From Bacillota bacterium (GTDB taxonomy: Bacteria > Bacillota > Clostridia > Acetivibrionales > JAEZXR01): a stretch of 42,899 nt of DNA. Below, piece by piece: positions 16,546 to 25,403 of the stretch. Within the stretch, counting starts at the first letter, position 1. The number at the start of each line of letters is the position of its first letter. The stretch covers positions 1-42,899 of the forward strand of contig JAEZXR010000046.1 in the NCBI GenBank assembly GCA_023419605.1, written 5' to 3'. A program made the translations under genes and the position numbers. The notes under the pieces were generated by a model. It saw only the letters and a list, made by a program, of their open reading frames with translations, had not been told where the DNA came from and searched no databases.

Positions 16546-19500
16546 TGAAATCCTCCTTCTTGGCTGAATGTGATCGGTACCGTATAGGTTTGCCAAGTTG
16601 TCCCGTCATCCAGACTGTAGACGGTTTTTGCAACGCTAGTCAGTTGGTCTGTTGCCGACAAACTTACCGTTACCGGATGCGTGTACCAGCCGTTTTTGCC
16701 ATTCGGAGCTTCAGGTGAAAGAGCCGCAGCTGTGATCGGAGTAACTCCCGTAACCATGACTTTGAAATCGTCGAAGTCGATTGAGGCGTTGGCGTAGCCG
16801 TCGATGCCGAACAGCTGGCCGGTCAGCTTGCTGCCACCTGTATGGCGGAAGATGAAGTCAGTGACCACCGGAACAGGATCATCGTTTATATAGACGGTAT
16901 AAGTCTTGGCGTCCCAGTTTGCCACCATTTTAATTTTGTACCATGTATTGTATGAGACGTTTTTGACTGGCTTCTTGGACCCGCCATTCTGCACTATAAT
17001 TTTACCCATATCAAAAGCCGTGACCATGGAATAATTGCCAGTACCGCTGTCATTTCTCACCATGGCGCCATTGGCGTACTGGAAGTTGCTGTTTAATCTG
17101 GCGCGATATTCGATGACGATGCGCTGATCCGCCTCAGCCTTTACCTCGCCTGCATACGGCAGGAACAGGTTTGCCTTGCCCGAAGTAGCGGTTGTGGTCA
17201 GTCGAAGGAATTTATTCCCGTCCTCTTCTTGCACAGTGGCGGTAGCACCATTGGTCAGAGCTTCGGTGGTAATGCCGTAAGGGTACTTGCCCGTCTCATC
17301 GCCGGAGAAATCCCGGTAAGCGTTATAGGTCACGCCATCCCCGGTAAGGTTGAGTGAGCCTAACAGGGCTGCTTCCACTTCAGCAAGGGAACTCCGCTCC
17401 TGGTTAAACTGCTCTTCAGTCAGACTGGCGTCTGAGGCTATTTCCTCCGCATGGTTCAGCTTAGCCAGGAGGGCATTATATGCAGATCGACTATAGTTGC
17501 CCAAGCCTTCGCCTAGAGGGTATGAGAAATTGTCTATCCTACTGCGAACTTGATTCACAATTTCATCAAGCCCCCATCCCGGGATAACCTCCACGGAAAA
17601 GGCAGCAGGAATCTTCTCACCATTCAGTGTCAATATGACAGGCACCTGAACAGTGCCAAGTGAGTTGAAATAAATTCCTTCCAGCTTCCAGCTGACCTCG
17701 GCAGTGCCTCTCTCTCCCTTGTAGTTAACGTCAACAACGCCGGGAAGCCTGGGTGTCACTCCGGAGGGAGTCTTTACTTGAGAAAGAACCTGAGGAACCT
17801 GAGACGGATCAGGAGTTACCGTCAAGTTGAACTTTGCTTCCTTGCCGCCGTATGAGGCTTTAATCACCGTATCCCCCGGTTGAGCGTCATATACCTGACC
17901 GGTGACCGTAACCTTAGCCACGTCGGGGTTGCTGCTGAAGTACGTTGCGCCAGCCGTCACATCCTGAACTTCATAGGTGTTGTAGCGTGCTGTCAACTGC
18001 AGTTGCCTTGTCACCCCGCTGGTCAGGATGTTGTTCAATCCGCTGATGGCAATGGACTGCACAGACTTAGGTTCAGCGGCAACGGTAACCGTGGCCGTGG
18101 CCGTTTTCCCGTTATATGTCGCGGTGATCGTGGCGCTGCCTGCCTTGAGCCCCTTGACCCCAATCCCATCAATATCAACGACCTCTTTGTTGGAAGAACT
18201 GAAGGAAACTCCGCTGTCAACAGGGGAATAGGTAGTGCCTGTTACCATATACACGGGCAAACTGCGGTTTTCACCCAATCCCAGCGTGTACCCCGGAGAA
18301 TCGAATAGAATTTCCGACGCAACATCAAGCTTGAATATATCCATACTGTCAATTTCAGCAAGGTTGGTACCCGTCGAGAAACGGAGGATATTGTCGCCTT
18401 GCTTAAGATAGACTTTCGCCGTGGAGGCTCCCCAACGATTCCAGCCGGAATAGACGATGTTCAAATTGGCGCCGGAACTGCCGTTGACCGACAAGATATG
18501 GGAAGCATCCGCCCCATTTGATGAGCCGTTGGCATTGCGCACGGACAGCACATAAAATCCAGTCTCTGGCACGTTGACTGTAAACTGGGCATAATCATTG
18601 GCGTTCTTGATATTGGCGATCTTCTTCCCGTCGGAAGCGGTACTTTCCCGCCAGACACCGGGACCGGTTCCGCCGCTGGGATCTTTCACCAACAGGGCTG
18701 CTTCCGCCTCATAGCGCTGACGTGCCGGCTCCCCTGAAGGCGTGGCAATCGGTTTGTTCGGATCGACGGGCTCTCCCAGGTTCGGCGTTCCGTCTGCGTT
18801 CCAGGTGAATTTCTGTGCGCGGACATTGCGGGTCCACCCTGATCCTGGCCAGCGGGCGGCATGGTAGATAATCCAGTCCTCACTGCCGTCGGGAGATGTG
18901 GTGAAGCTATGGTGACCCGGGCCGTAAACGCCGTTGGCGCTGGAGAAAATCGGCTTATCCCTTTTTACCCAGGATGCGGGTTTCAGCAGATCGGCAGTAA
19001 TGTCGGCTGTAATCAGCCCGAGACAGTAACTGTCTGTCCAACTTGCGTTTGCGGAATAGACCAGGTTGATGGTGTTTCCCCGTATATTGACTTCGGGACC
19101 TTCATTGATCTTGCCCGGGGACGTTTCCCAATCATGGTCAGGCGTCGAAATCAGTACCCGTTCCGAGCTGATGGTCCATGGATTGCTCATCTTCGCGATA
19201 TACAGGTTCTGGAAACTGCCGTCCGTTTCCTCCCAGCCGGACCAGATGAAATAGAGTTCACCATTCACCTCTAGCACTGTGCCGTCGATCGCCCAGCGGT
19301 CGGTGGAATCGGTAATTTTCCCTTTGAACTCCCAGGTTCCGGTCATCGGATTCTCACTGGCGTTCTCCAGCACGTACATGCGGTGGTTTGCGTTGGTTCC
19401 GTTGTCAGCCGCGAAGTAAATATACCATTTGTATTTGCCATCGGTATCCTTGAGATAGTGCATTTCTGGCGCCCAAACATTGGAACTGTACATGGTACCC

Positions 19501-19835
19501 TTAACCGGTGTCCAGGCTAGGCTCCTCACGCCCGCATCGAGGCCGGTGACGGTCTTCGATCTGCGGATCATGATGCCGCTGGCGTTGACAAAGACGTTGT
19601 AGTAATAGCCGTCCGTGTGCTTGTAAACCCAGGGGTCGCTTCCGGTCTGAAAGATAACGTTGTAGAAATTCGACACTGAATCCGATACTGGTTCCGCCGA
19701 CATTGGATTGTAGAACGTTTCGTCAGACGCCGCGTAAGATTGTTTCTCTGAAGTGAACGAACCGAGAAGTATCAGTGCAATCGGTAAAACGAATACTGCA
19801 GCTTTCTTAGACATTTCGGATACCATTAACCACAT
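16530..19835 (-). CDS. Secreted multidomain GH43 glycoside hydrolase, 3'-truncated
   Basis: 1101 residues with a signal peptide (about 1-36, cleavage after SYAA). The GH43 domain (about 40-365) shows SDPWVYKHTDGYYYN (catalytic base), WAIDGTVLEV (pKa modulator) and NEGPEV (acid), so arabinofuranosidase or xylosidase activity is likely. A CBM6/35-like domain follows (RYEAEAALLVKDPSGG...), then two Big_2 domains, an Ig-like domain, a FIVAR-like helical region (GLDEIVNQVRSRIDNF), a concanavalin-like module, and the start of a last beta-sandwich (WYTHPVTVSLSATDQL). That domain breaks off at TFSQEG, where the frame enters a response-regulator pseudogene, so 3' sequence was lost. CGGAGG precedes the ATG. 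The gene is visibly richer in GC than its neighbours. Confidence 0.88.
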   Translation of the reverse strand: MWLMVSEMSKKAAVFVLPIALILLGSFTSEKQSYAASDETFYNPMSAEPVSDSVSNFYNVIFQTGSDPWVYKHTDGYYYNVFVNASGIMIRRSKTVTGLDAGVRSLAWTPVKGTMYSSNVWAPEMHYLKDTDGKYKWYIYFAADNGTNANHRMYVLENASENPMTGTWEFKGKITDSTDRWAIDGTVLEVNGELYFIWSGWEETDGSFQNLYIAKMSNPWTISSERVLISTPDHDWETSPGKINEGPEVNIRGNTINLVYSANASWTDSYCLGLITADITADLLKPASWVKRDKPIFSSANGVYGPGHHSFTTSPDGSEDWIIYHAARWPGSGWTRNVRAQKFTWNADGTPNLGEPVDPNKPIATPSGEPARQRYEAEAALLVKDPSGGTGPGVWRESTASDGKKIANIKNANDYAQFTVNVPETGFYVLSVRNANGSSNGADASHILSVNGSSGANLNIVYSGWNRWGASTAKVYLKQGDNILRFSTGTNLAEIDSMDIFKLDVASEILFDSPGYTLGLGENRSLPVYMVTGTTYSPVDSGVSFSSSNKEVVDIDGIGVKGLKAGSATITATYNGKTATATVTVAAEPKSVQSIAISGLNNILTSGVTRQLQLTARYNTYEVQDVTAGATYFSSNPDVAKVTVTGQVYDAQPGDTVIKASYGGKEAKFNLTVTPDPSQVPQVLSQVKTPSGVTPRLPGVVDVNYKGERGTAEVSWKLEGIYFNSLGTVQVPVILTLNGEKIPAAFSVEVIPGWGLDEIVNQVRSRIDNFSYPLGEGLGNYSRSAYNALLAKLNHAEEIASDASLTEEQFNQERSSLAEVEAALLGSLNLTGDGVTYNAYRDFSGDETGKYPYGITTEALTNGATATVQEEDGNKFLRLTTTATSGKANLFLPYAGEVKAEADQRIVIEYRARLNSNFQYANGAMVRNDSGTGNYSMVTAFDMGKIIVQNGGSKKPVKNVSYNTWYKIKMVANWDAKTYTVYINDDPVPVVTDFIFRHTGGSKLTGQLFGIDGYANASIDFDDFKVMVTGVTPITAAALSPEAPNGKNGWYTHPVTVSLSATDQLTSVAKTVYSLDDGTTWQTYTVPITFSQEGGFQRTVL

Positions 19836-19922
19836 ACTATCATCCTCCGTTTACTTTTTTTACTTTTTTTTACTTTTTTCAATATTGCAGCTTTCTTAGA
19901 CATTTTGGATACCATTAACCAC
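19798..19922. repeat. Direct duplication of the GH43 5' end
   Basis: About 36 bases (GCAGCTTTCTTAGACATTT then GGATACCATTAACCAC) occur at 19798-19833 and again at 19887-19922 with one or two differences. Between them lies TTTACTTTTTTTAC-type repetitive sequence. Confidence 0.85.
19826..19915 (-). CDS. Lysine-rich 29-residue leader ORF overlapping the GH43 start
   Basis: AGGAGG lies 8 bases before an ATG at 19915. The frame reads MVSKMSKKAAILKKVKKSKK, then nine more residues, and stops at 19826-19828, overlapping the GH43 start codon (19833-19835) in another frame. The 5' part is a copy of the GH43 gene start (19887-19922 repeats 19798-19833). A run of AAAAAAAGT repeats then supplies the lysines. 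It is probably translated, but whether it has a role is unknown. It could couple or attenuate GH43 translation. Confidence 0.5.
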   Translation of the reverse strand: MVSKMSKKAAILKKVKKSKKSKRRMIVCG

Positions 19923-19999
19923 TCCTCCTCTTTTATTTTTGCTATATGCAATTGTAGCCTAACTGCAAACATTCACACTGATCAACAATTGCTAGAGCC

Positions 20000-20029
20000 A
20001 GTATATTCTTTCTATCCACAATAAATCAA
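20000..20029 (-). promoter_or_regulatory. Promoter of the GH43 gene
   Basis: On the minus strand TTGATT (complement 20024-20029) and TATACT (complement 20000-20005) are 18 bases apart. Spacing and surroundings match the importer A promoter, including the ATTCAATGGAAT motif just upstream and two CAATTG hexamers in the leader (about 19943 and 19986). Confidence 0.7.
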
Positions 20030-20138
20030 TCTCAATTCAATGGAATGCATATTCAAAATCAAAAAAAATCAATATCAAATATCAGCAGATAATCATCAAA
20101 AATAAAAATATTTTTAGTACACGGACAAAAACAAAAAT

Positions 20139-20172
20139 ACGGTGCAAAATTGCACGCAATTTTGCACCGTAT
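20139..20172 (-). terminator. Terminator of the membrane AraC gene (20254-22572)
   Basis: TACGGTGCAAAATTGC and GCAATTTTGCACCGTA are perfect 16-base complements. On the minus strand TTTTTGTTTTTG follows. A second hairpin with GGTTTTTTGC/GCAAAAAACC arms lies between it and the stop codon at about 20213-20241. Confidence 0.85.
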
Positions 20173-20253
20173 TCAATCCTGCATCACTCTTTATAACAAG
20201 ATTTTCGTTGAAAGGTTTTTTGCGCTTTTTGCAAAAAACCCACCCGAAGCGTT

Positions 20254-22572
20254 TCAACGAGGCGGGAGATGTCTTAAAGCCTCGTTATACTTTCCCGGAG
20301 TTACTCCCTCATACTTTTTAAAACTACGTATCAACGCATTGCTGTTTAAATATCCTACTTTGACAGCCGCCTCGGAGATGTTGAGTTTTTCATCCTTTAA
20401 CAATGCTTTAGCTTTTTGCAGCCTTACCTTATTGATATAATCCGGTAATGCCTCACCGGTTTGTTCTTTAAAAAGCTTGGACATATAGGTAGGGGTAATT
20501 TCCAGACTTTCTGCAATCATCGCTACATTTAAGGTGATTTCTCCATAGTGGCTATTAACAAACTCTATGATACTCCGACTCAATTCATAGGATCGATTAC
20601 CGGTTTTTGACTGAATTAGTTTAGATACCGATAATAGTGTGTTTGTAGCCTCCATCTGCAGTTCAGCTACGGTTTCACATTCAAACAATTTTTCTACCGG
20701 TTCGGCAGCAGATATTTCTTTCACTGTTTTTACTATTGTACTGGCAAGGTCATACATAAAATACCTTGTCATTTCAACAGTGGGAGCTCCGTCAATAAAG
20801 TTAGAGCGAATAATTTCATCAAGTAGTTGTTTTGCTTTTTCAAACTCTCCGGCTTTTATACAATTCACAAGTTTTTGCTCTTTTTCGAGAGGGTAGAAAT
20901 AATTTCTGACATTACTTTTAACACTTTGAAAGCAGATGATCTTTCCGTTACCGGCAATCATTTTGTATCCCATGGCTTCTGCGGCTTCCCGATATGCTTC
21001 CGGTATTCCGTTGATACCCTTGTGAACATCGCTAATAGAAACTGTAAGTGCCATATCATAATATTTTCGTAAAAAGCTCTGCATTTCTTCTGTAACTTTT
21101 ACTAATTCCTGCACGTGGTCTACCGCTTCAGGATCCTTTGGATTCACTAAGAATACTATTTTCTCATCAATCTCTGTAACAAATTCCTTATACCTTTGTC
21201 CCAAGAGTTCGTCAAAAACATTTGTTATCACAAAGCAAAGGATATTTGACTCTTCTTCAAAACCGTCTTCAGTCGTTAAGGAAATAAGCTTACCCTTATC
21301 TTCTATGGATATGAGCACTACCATAAAATCTTCGGATATAAACTGCATATCCAGAGCGTAAAATGCATTGTGATGTACAGATATATTGCCAAACTTTCCT
21401 TTTAAAAGCTTCTGCAGAAAATCTGCTCTAACAACACTGCTTTGCTGTTTAAGTTTCTGGTTAATTTTTTCCTTTTCTTGAAGCGCATCTTGGATTGCCT
21501 GATAAATAAACTGATATTCATTACTGGATTTGTCATAGGAGTTCTTTATTTTCCCATTTAGGACGATACCGATTAGATCACGAACCGGATTATAATTACG
21601 CAATGTAAGTAAAACGGATACTGCTCCTCCAAAAATGAAGCATAATATAGTGCTTGCAATCATTAATTTTTCTGTAAAGTCACTTTTCTCCATAACAATC
21701 TCTCTCGGAACAATGGAAACATACTTTAGCTCGGATACATCGGATTTGGTATGGGATATTATTAACGAATCCTTTCCTTTTCCTTTTACCAGCATATTAT
21801 CGCTATCGATCAGTTCATTCGCTTGTAATATGTTCGATAAATTAAAAGAGGCAGTAGACGCAAGAATTTTGTTATCCTTGTCTAAAATAAAGATATTTCC
21901 ATACTGAGCCAACTGTATATTTTGAATCATTTCAGTAAATCTTTCTTCATTAAACAGGATGACGATTGTGGCTAAAGGCTTTCCGGGATTTGATACTGGG
22001 ATTGAACGCATATAAGCGATCGTTCCGGGTCCTTTGTTTGAGTTTGTCTTATCTCCGATTAAAATATAGCTGCCAGTGTGCACGTCTTGAAGCATTTCTA
22101 TCCATTGTTCATACCGCATGTCATTATTATTGCCAAGGATAGAGTGCATATGGCTGCTCCTTGAAGCTGTTGTTGAAGAAACCACAGCATCGAGGTTTTT
22201 GAAGTATACGTAAAAATCATTTATGTAACCATTCGTTATATTCATCCTTTTAAATTCTTTTACTATCTCAGAAACCTCATACTGTTTGCTATTCCAGTTA
22301 GTTTCCTGTGAAGTTGTCAGCAATTGAATATTTGGGTTAAAAGAAATATCAAAACTTAAGCGTTCGGCATCCTTTAAAATGTTGTCCATATTCAACTGAA
22401 CTTGTTTTAGCATAGCAAGATTTGCCCTGTTTGTTTCTTGCTCAATAGTCCTTACAGTAATAAAATAAACGATTCCAGTAAAAGCTATAGGAATTAACAG
22501 AATCAATATATAAGACAAAAGCCAGGAAAAAATGATACTATTTCTAGTTTTCAAGACTTCCTTTAAGTTCAT
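20254..22572 (-). CDS. Membrane-bound AraC family regulator with Cache-like sensor
   Basis: About 772 residues. The first membrane segment is near the N terminus (SWLLSYILILLIPIAFTGIVYFITV). An extracytoplasmic sensor of about 260 residues follows (TIAYMRSIPVSNPGKPLATIV), then a second membrane segment (MIASTILCFIFGGAVSVLL). The end is an HTH_18 module (ITLNVAMIAESLEITPTYMSKLFKEQTGEALPDYINKVRL ... AAVKVGYLNSNALIRSFKKYEGVTPGKY). I start it at 22572, where MNLKEVLKTRNS follows GGGGGTAA; the longer frame to 22632 lacks a site. It lies upstream of the GH43 gene on the same strand and probably activates it. Confidence 0.9.
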   Translation of the reverse strand: MNLKEVLKTRNSIIFSWLLSYILILLIPIAFTGIVYFITVRTIEQETNRANLAMLKQVQLNMDNILKDAERLSFDISFNPNIQLLTTSQETNWNSKQYEVSEIVKEFKRMNITNGYINDFYVYFKNLDAVVSSTTASRSSHMHSILGNNNDMRYEQWIEMLQDVHTGSYILIGDKTNSNKGPGTIAYMRSIPVSNPGKPLATIVILFNEERFTEMIQNIQLAQYGNIFILDKDNKILASTASFNLSNILQANELIDSDNMLVKGKGKDSLIISHTKSDVSELKYVSIVPREIVMEKSDFTEKLMIASTILCFIFGGAVSVLLTLRNYNPVRDLIGIVLNGKIKNSYDKSSNEYQFIYQAIQDALQEKEKINQKLKQQSSVVRADFLQKLLKGKFGNISVHHNAFYALDMQFISEDFMVVLISIEDKGKLISLTTEDGFEEESNILCFVITNVFDELLGQRYKEFVTEIDEKIVFLVNPKDPEAVDHVQELVKVTEEMQSFLRKYYDMALTVSISDVHKGINGIPEAYREAAEAMGYKMIAGNGKIICFQSVKSNVRNYFYPLEKEQKLVNCIKAGEFEKAKQLLDEIIRSNFIDGAPTVEMTRYFMYDLASTIVKTVKEISAAEPVEKLFECETVAELQMEATNTLLSVSKLIQSKTGNRSYELSRSIIEFVNSHYGEITLNVAMIAESLEITPTYMSKLFKEQTGEALPDYINKVRLQKAKALLKDEKLNISEAAVKVGYLNSNALIRSFKKYEGVTPGKYNEALRHLPPR

Positions 22573-22650
22573 GAAATTTACCCCCATTATTATGATACTT
22601 AAATCAATGCAAAACTTACAAGATATAATCATTATAATTATATCATCAAC

Positions 22651-22839
22651 TTACGCAGGACGGAACTGGTAGCTAACATTGATATAATCAGGTAAAGTAG
22701 AGACAAAGTAATCCAAAAACTCATTAATTGCTTCCTTTGTCAGAAACAGTTTTTCCTGTAAAGCAGTCTTTAAAACATCTATTAAAAGCTGTAGAGCTTC
22801 GAGGAATTTAATGTCTTCAAGCTCATCACTAAGGGACAC
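22651..22839 (-). other. Short open frame of unknown nature
   Basis: 62 codons from GTG, reading VSLSDELEDIKFLEALQLLI then a helical tail. There is no ribosome site, and the start lies inside a REP-like palindrome. It looks helical and might be a fragment of a larger protein, but I recognise no family. Probably not expressed. Confidence 0.2.
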
Positions 22840-22860
22840 GGGGACAGGTCCATTGTCCCT
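22839..22860. repeat. REP-like palindrome
   Basis: GGGACAGGTCCATTGTCCCT with a preceding GGGACAC. The core is identical to that of the REPIN-like pair at 16155-16266. Confidence 0.6.
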
Positions 22861-22983
22861 TACAAGAGAAAAGCGTTTTTGACTTGAAAAAATTACTTTT
22901 TTACTTTGTTATCGATGTATGCTTTTCTGCACATAATAAAAAAGGAAGTGCTCATTTTTATAATAAAAAGGAGATGCTACACG

Positions 22984-23214
22984 ATGAAAAGCAAACCGGA
23001 TAACAGGCGTGACAATGTAGACCATATTCAATATAATATTAATAAGACGATTCAAAACATTGAGCTTGCAGAAGATATGATTGCAAAAACAGACGACCAA
23101 AAGATGAAAAAGACTCTCAAGGAAAAAAATGAGAGAAGAAGAGAGGCCCTGGACGGGATGCGGGAAGAAATCCAAGATGAAGCTATGGATAAGAAGAACG
23201 GATATAACCATTAA
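22984..23214 (+). CDS. tlp: Small acid-soluble spore protein Tlp
   Basis: 76 residues beginning MKSKPDNRRDNVDHIQYNIN, with IQNIELAEDMI, then KEKNERRREALDGMREEIQDEA. This is the full-length pattern of the Tlp family of minor spore proteins, which accumulate in the forespore. AAGGAG eight bases upstream supports the ATG at 22984 rather than the longer frame from 22906. A CATAATA box at 22932-22938 would suit a forespore sigma factor (SigG/SigF), although no convincing -35 box was found. It shows that the organism forms endospores. Confidence 0.88.
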   Translation: MKSKPDNRRDNVDHIQYNINKTIQNIELAEDMIAKTDDQKMKKTLKEKNERRREALDGMREEIQDEAMDKKNGYNH

Positions 23215-23250
23215 AGGGTAGATATATATCGGGAAGATGGAATAAGGTTG

Positions 23251-23281
23251 TAAAAGCTGCACACGCGCGGCTTTTATTTTT
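23251..23281 (+). terminator. Terminator of tlp
   Basis: TAAAAGC (23251-23257) pairs with GCTTTTA (23270-23276), and ATTTTTGGG continues the T-run. The loop is CG-rich. Confidence 0.6.
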
Positions 23282-23495
23282 GGGAACGAGGGAACAGTTC
23301 TCAATATCGCGTTATCACTATACAATGTAGGCTAGAACTAGCGAATACTGCTGCTGTAGCATAGAGGTGCAATATGAGTTCACGGTTTAGTAGCGCGGTA
23401 CATCGCATAAATAAAATTGATTGGGATAAGATCGGCTATACAGATAAAAAGTCTGATCTTATCCTAGCAAAGGAATATATTAGAAGAGCAGCACT

Positions 23496-23590
23496 TTGAA
23501 AGACATCAGTATACGGCAATTATCCAGGGTCACCGGAATTCCGAAGAGTGTTATAGATAGAGCTTAGTGTGGGACGATGAACCTGTCCCC
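23496..23590 (+). pseudogene. RAYT transposase C-terminal stump plus REP-like end
   Basis: The frame KDISIRQLSRVTGIPKSVIDRA ends at a TAG (23565-23567). It is the C-terminal helix-turn-helix tail typical of clostridial REP-associated transposases. GGGACGATGAACCTGTCCCC follows at once. About 90 bases are nearly identical to 25202-25297. The preceding 100 bases hold no readable gene. Confidence 0.75.
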
Positions 23591-23876
23591 TAATGGTATG
23601 CCCGCAGAATGTTTTTTCCGGGGATATGAAGAGGAAATAAAAGCCGATGATCCTTATAATGGGAGAAATCGGTTTTTTATTACCCTGGAAGCAGGGGGTT
23701 CCTTCATTTCGACAAAAAAAGCTTTTATATACAAATATCACCAAATATTGCATAACAAAATATCCCATGATATAATGAGGGCGTCGCAGAATTATTCTTC
23801 TGCACGATGAAAAATGGAGCAAATAGGAGATATTTGTTCTATTTTTTAAAAAATAACAAAAAACGGAGGTTATACT

Positions 23877-25022
23877 ATGAGAAACTTGAAAAAACTCTCT
23901 ATTCCACTCCTGCTTACCTATCTCCTATCCATCCTGATAACGGTACCTGTGTGGGCGGCGCCGGTTTCGGAAGACCAGTACACACTGACGGTATCGGGGA
24001 AAATAGGTACACAGAAGGAAACGCTGACTGTCTTGGAATATAATGAAAAAGACGAGCCCGTCAAAGTGGCTAAGGAAGTTGAAGTGGTGTTGGTCCAACC
24101 GGATGCGGAGATTACGTTTGTAACCAAATCTAGCCTGATTGGAGCGGTAATATCCTTGGCTGCAACGGATGGGGTACTGGAAGAAACAGACGGGCTTGCC
24201 TGGCAAATAGGCGACTACACGGATTTGATAAGCTTTCTGGACCCCGGAACAACAGCGAAGGCAAAAATGAAAGCAGATTTTCCTTACTATAAACTTCATA
24301 TAGCAAATTTTGAGGATCGGACCGAAACCGATATTTACTTTAAAATAGACAAAGGGGATGTCAAACCTGAACCTACGCCGGCAGCAACGGCTGCTCCTGT
24401 GGAAGCCACTCCGACAGCAACTGCTGCGCCCGAAAGCACCCCGGCTCCGGCAGATGCCCCGGATACATGGGCAAAACCGGAAGTAGACCAGGCGGTTTCC
24501 CTGAAACTGGTTCCGGCAGATTTACAGAATAAATATACCGAAAACATCACGCGGGCTGATTTCTGCAAACTGGTAGTGAACCTGCTTACAGCGAAGACCG
24601 GCAAGACGGTAAACGCTCTGCTAGAGGAAAACAAGGTTCTCATAAAAGCGGATGTGTTCACCGATACTTCCGATGATACGGTTCTTGCAGCCAATGCCCT
24701 GGGCATCGTAGGCGGTAAAGGCAATGGCCTGTTCGATCCTAACGGTTCCATCACCCGTCAGGAAGCCGCCGTCATGCTGCAGAGGACGGCAAAGGTCCTG
24801 AACTTCAAACTGGAAGCGGCGGAGAAGATCGAATTCTCCGACAGCAGCGCGTTTGAAAGCTGGGCTGTAGAAGCCATCGCCTTCGTATCTGCGGCAACGG
24901 ATGCTCAAAGTAACACAAAGGTGATGGGCGGTACAGGAAACAACCTGTTCAGTCCTGCCGATACATATACCCGTCAGCAGGCGTTCATTACAGTAAAAAG
25001 ACTGTTTAATGCCATAAAGTAA
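23877..25022 (+). CDS. Secreted protein with C-terminal SLH domains
   Basis: 381 residues. A signal peptide (about 1-27, ending VWAAP) is followed by an unassigned domain (about 28-165), then a proline/threonine/alanine linker (TPAATAAPVEATPTATAAP). Three SLH repeats follow: ITRADFCKLVVNLL, FDPNGSITRQEAAVMLQRTAK and FSPADTYTRQQAFITVKRLF. SLH domains bind pyruvylated cell-wall polymer, so the protein should sit on the cell surface. ACGGAGGT precedes the ATG. It appears to be a single-gene unit with a terminator behind it. The role of the N-terminal domain is unknown. Confidence 0.85.
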   Translation: MRNLKKLSIPLLLTYLLSILITVPVWAAPVSEDQYTLTVSGKIGTQKETLTVLEYNEKDEPVKVAKEVEVVLVQPDAEITFVTKSSLIGAVISLAATDGVLEETDGLAWQIGDYTDLISFLDPGTTAKAKMKADFPYYKLHIANFEDRTETDIYFKIDKGDVKPEPTPAATAAPVEATPTATAAPESTPAPADAPDTWAKPEVDQAVSLKLVPADLQNKYTENITRADFCKLVVNLLTAKTGKTVNALLEENKVLIKADVFTDTSDDTVLAANALGIVGGKGNGLFDPNGSITRQEAAVMLQRTAKVLNFKLEAAEKIEFSDSSAFESWAVEAIAFVSAATDAQSNTKVMGGTGNNLFSPADTYTRQQAFITVKRLFNAIK

Positions 25023-25036
25023 ATAGGGAAGATAGA

Positions 25037-25078
25037 GCGCCTCTCTGGCGTGAGAATGGATTCACGACAGAAAGGTGC
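25037..25078 (+). terminator. Terminator of the SLH protein gene
   Basis: GCGCCTCTCTGGCGTGA (25037-25053) and TCACGACAGAAAGGTGC (25062-25078) form a 17-base stem with a few mismatches. TTTGTTTTGC follows. Confidence 0.7.
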
Positions 25079-25137
25079 TTTGTTTTGCTTCGGAAAGGGT
25101 CAAAATTTTATGATGGGGAAATAAAGGCAGGCTCACT

Positions 25138-25314
25138 TAAAAGAGACAGGGACAAGGGGGCGAGTCCCTTGTCCCTGAAATTCGGATACGGTAAAAAGTC
25201 AATGAAAGGCATCAGTATACGGCAATTATCCAGAATCACCGGAATTTCAAAGAGTGTTATAGATAGAGCTTAGTGAGGGACGATGAATCTGTCCCCGCGT
25301 CCCTGTCTCTTTTA
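25138..25314. mobile_element. Small element with 16-bp terminal inverted repeats and RAYT tail
   Basis: TAAAAGAGACAGGGAC (25138-25153) and GTCCCTGTCTCTTTTA (25299-25314) are perfect inverted repeats. They bound a RAYT C-terminal frame (25202-25273, KGISIRQLSRITGISKSVIDRA) and two GGGAC/GTCCC palindromes. It looks like an internally deleted transposable unit of 177 bases. Confidence 0.7.
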
Positions 25315-25317
25315 TAA

Positions 25318-25340
25318 GCTTGATTGTTTACAAAACAAGC
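25318..25340. promoter_or_regulatory. Candidate operator upstream of the GntR gene
   Basis: GCTTG (25318-25322) and CAAGC (25336-25340) flank a TTGTTTACAAAACAA inner dyad. A TATAAT box lies at 25377-25382. The dyad may be where the GntR protein controls its own gene; inferred. Confidence 0.4.
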
Positions 25341-25403
25341 ATTAAGCAGTATTATTTACTTATAGAAATGTATAACTATAATCTTTTAAAAGAGGTTATT
25401 TAA

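Noticed and set aside
18028..19274. Several plus-strand frames inside the GH43 gene
   Set aside because: Shadow frames caused by the high GC content of the GH43 coding strand.
23215..23876. CRISPR or small-RNA locus among repeats
   Set aside because: Repeats are palindromic REP-like cores at irregular spacing, without unique spacers of even length.
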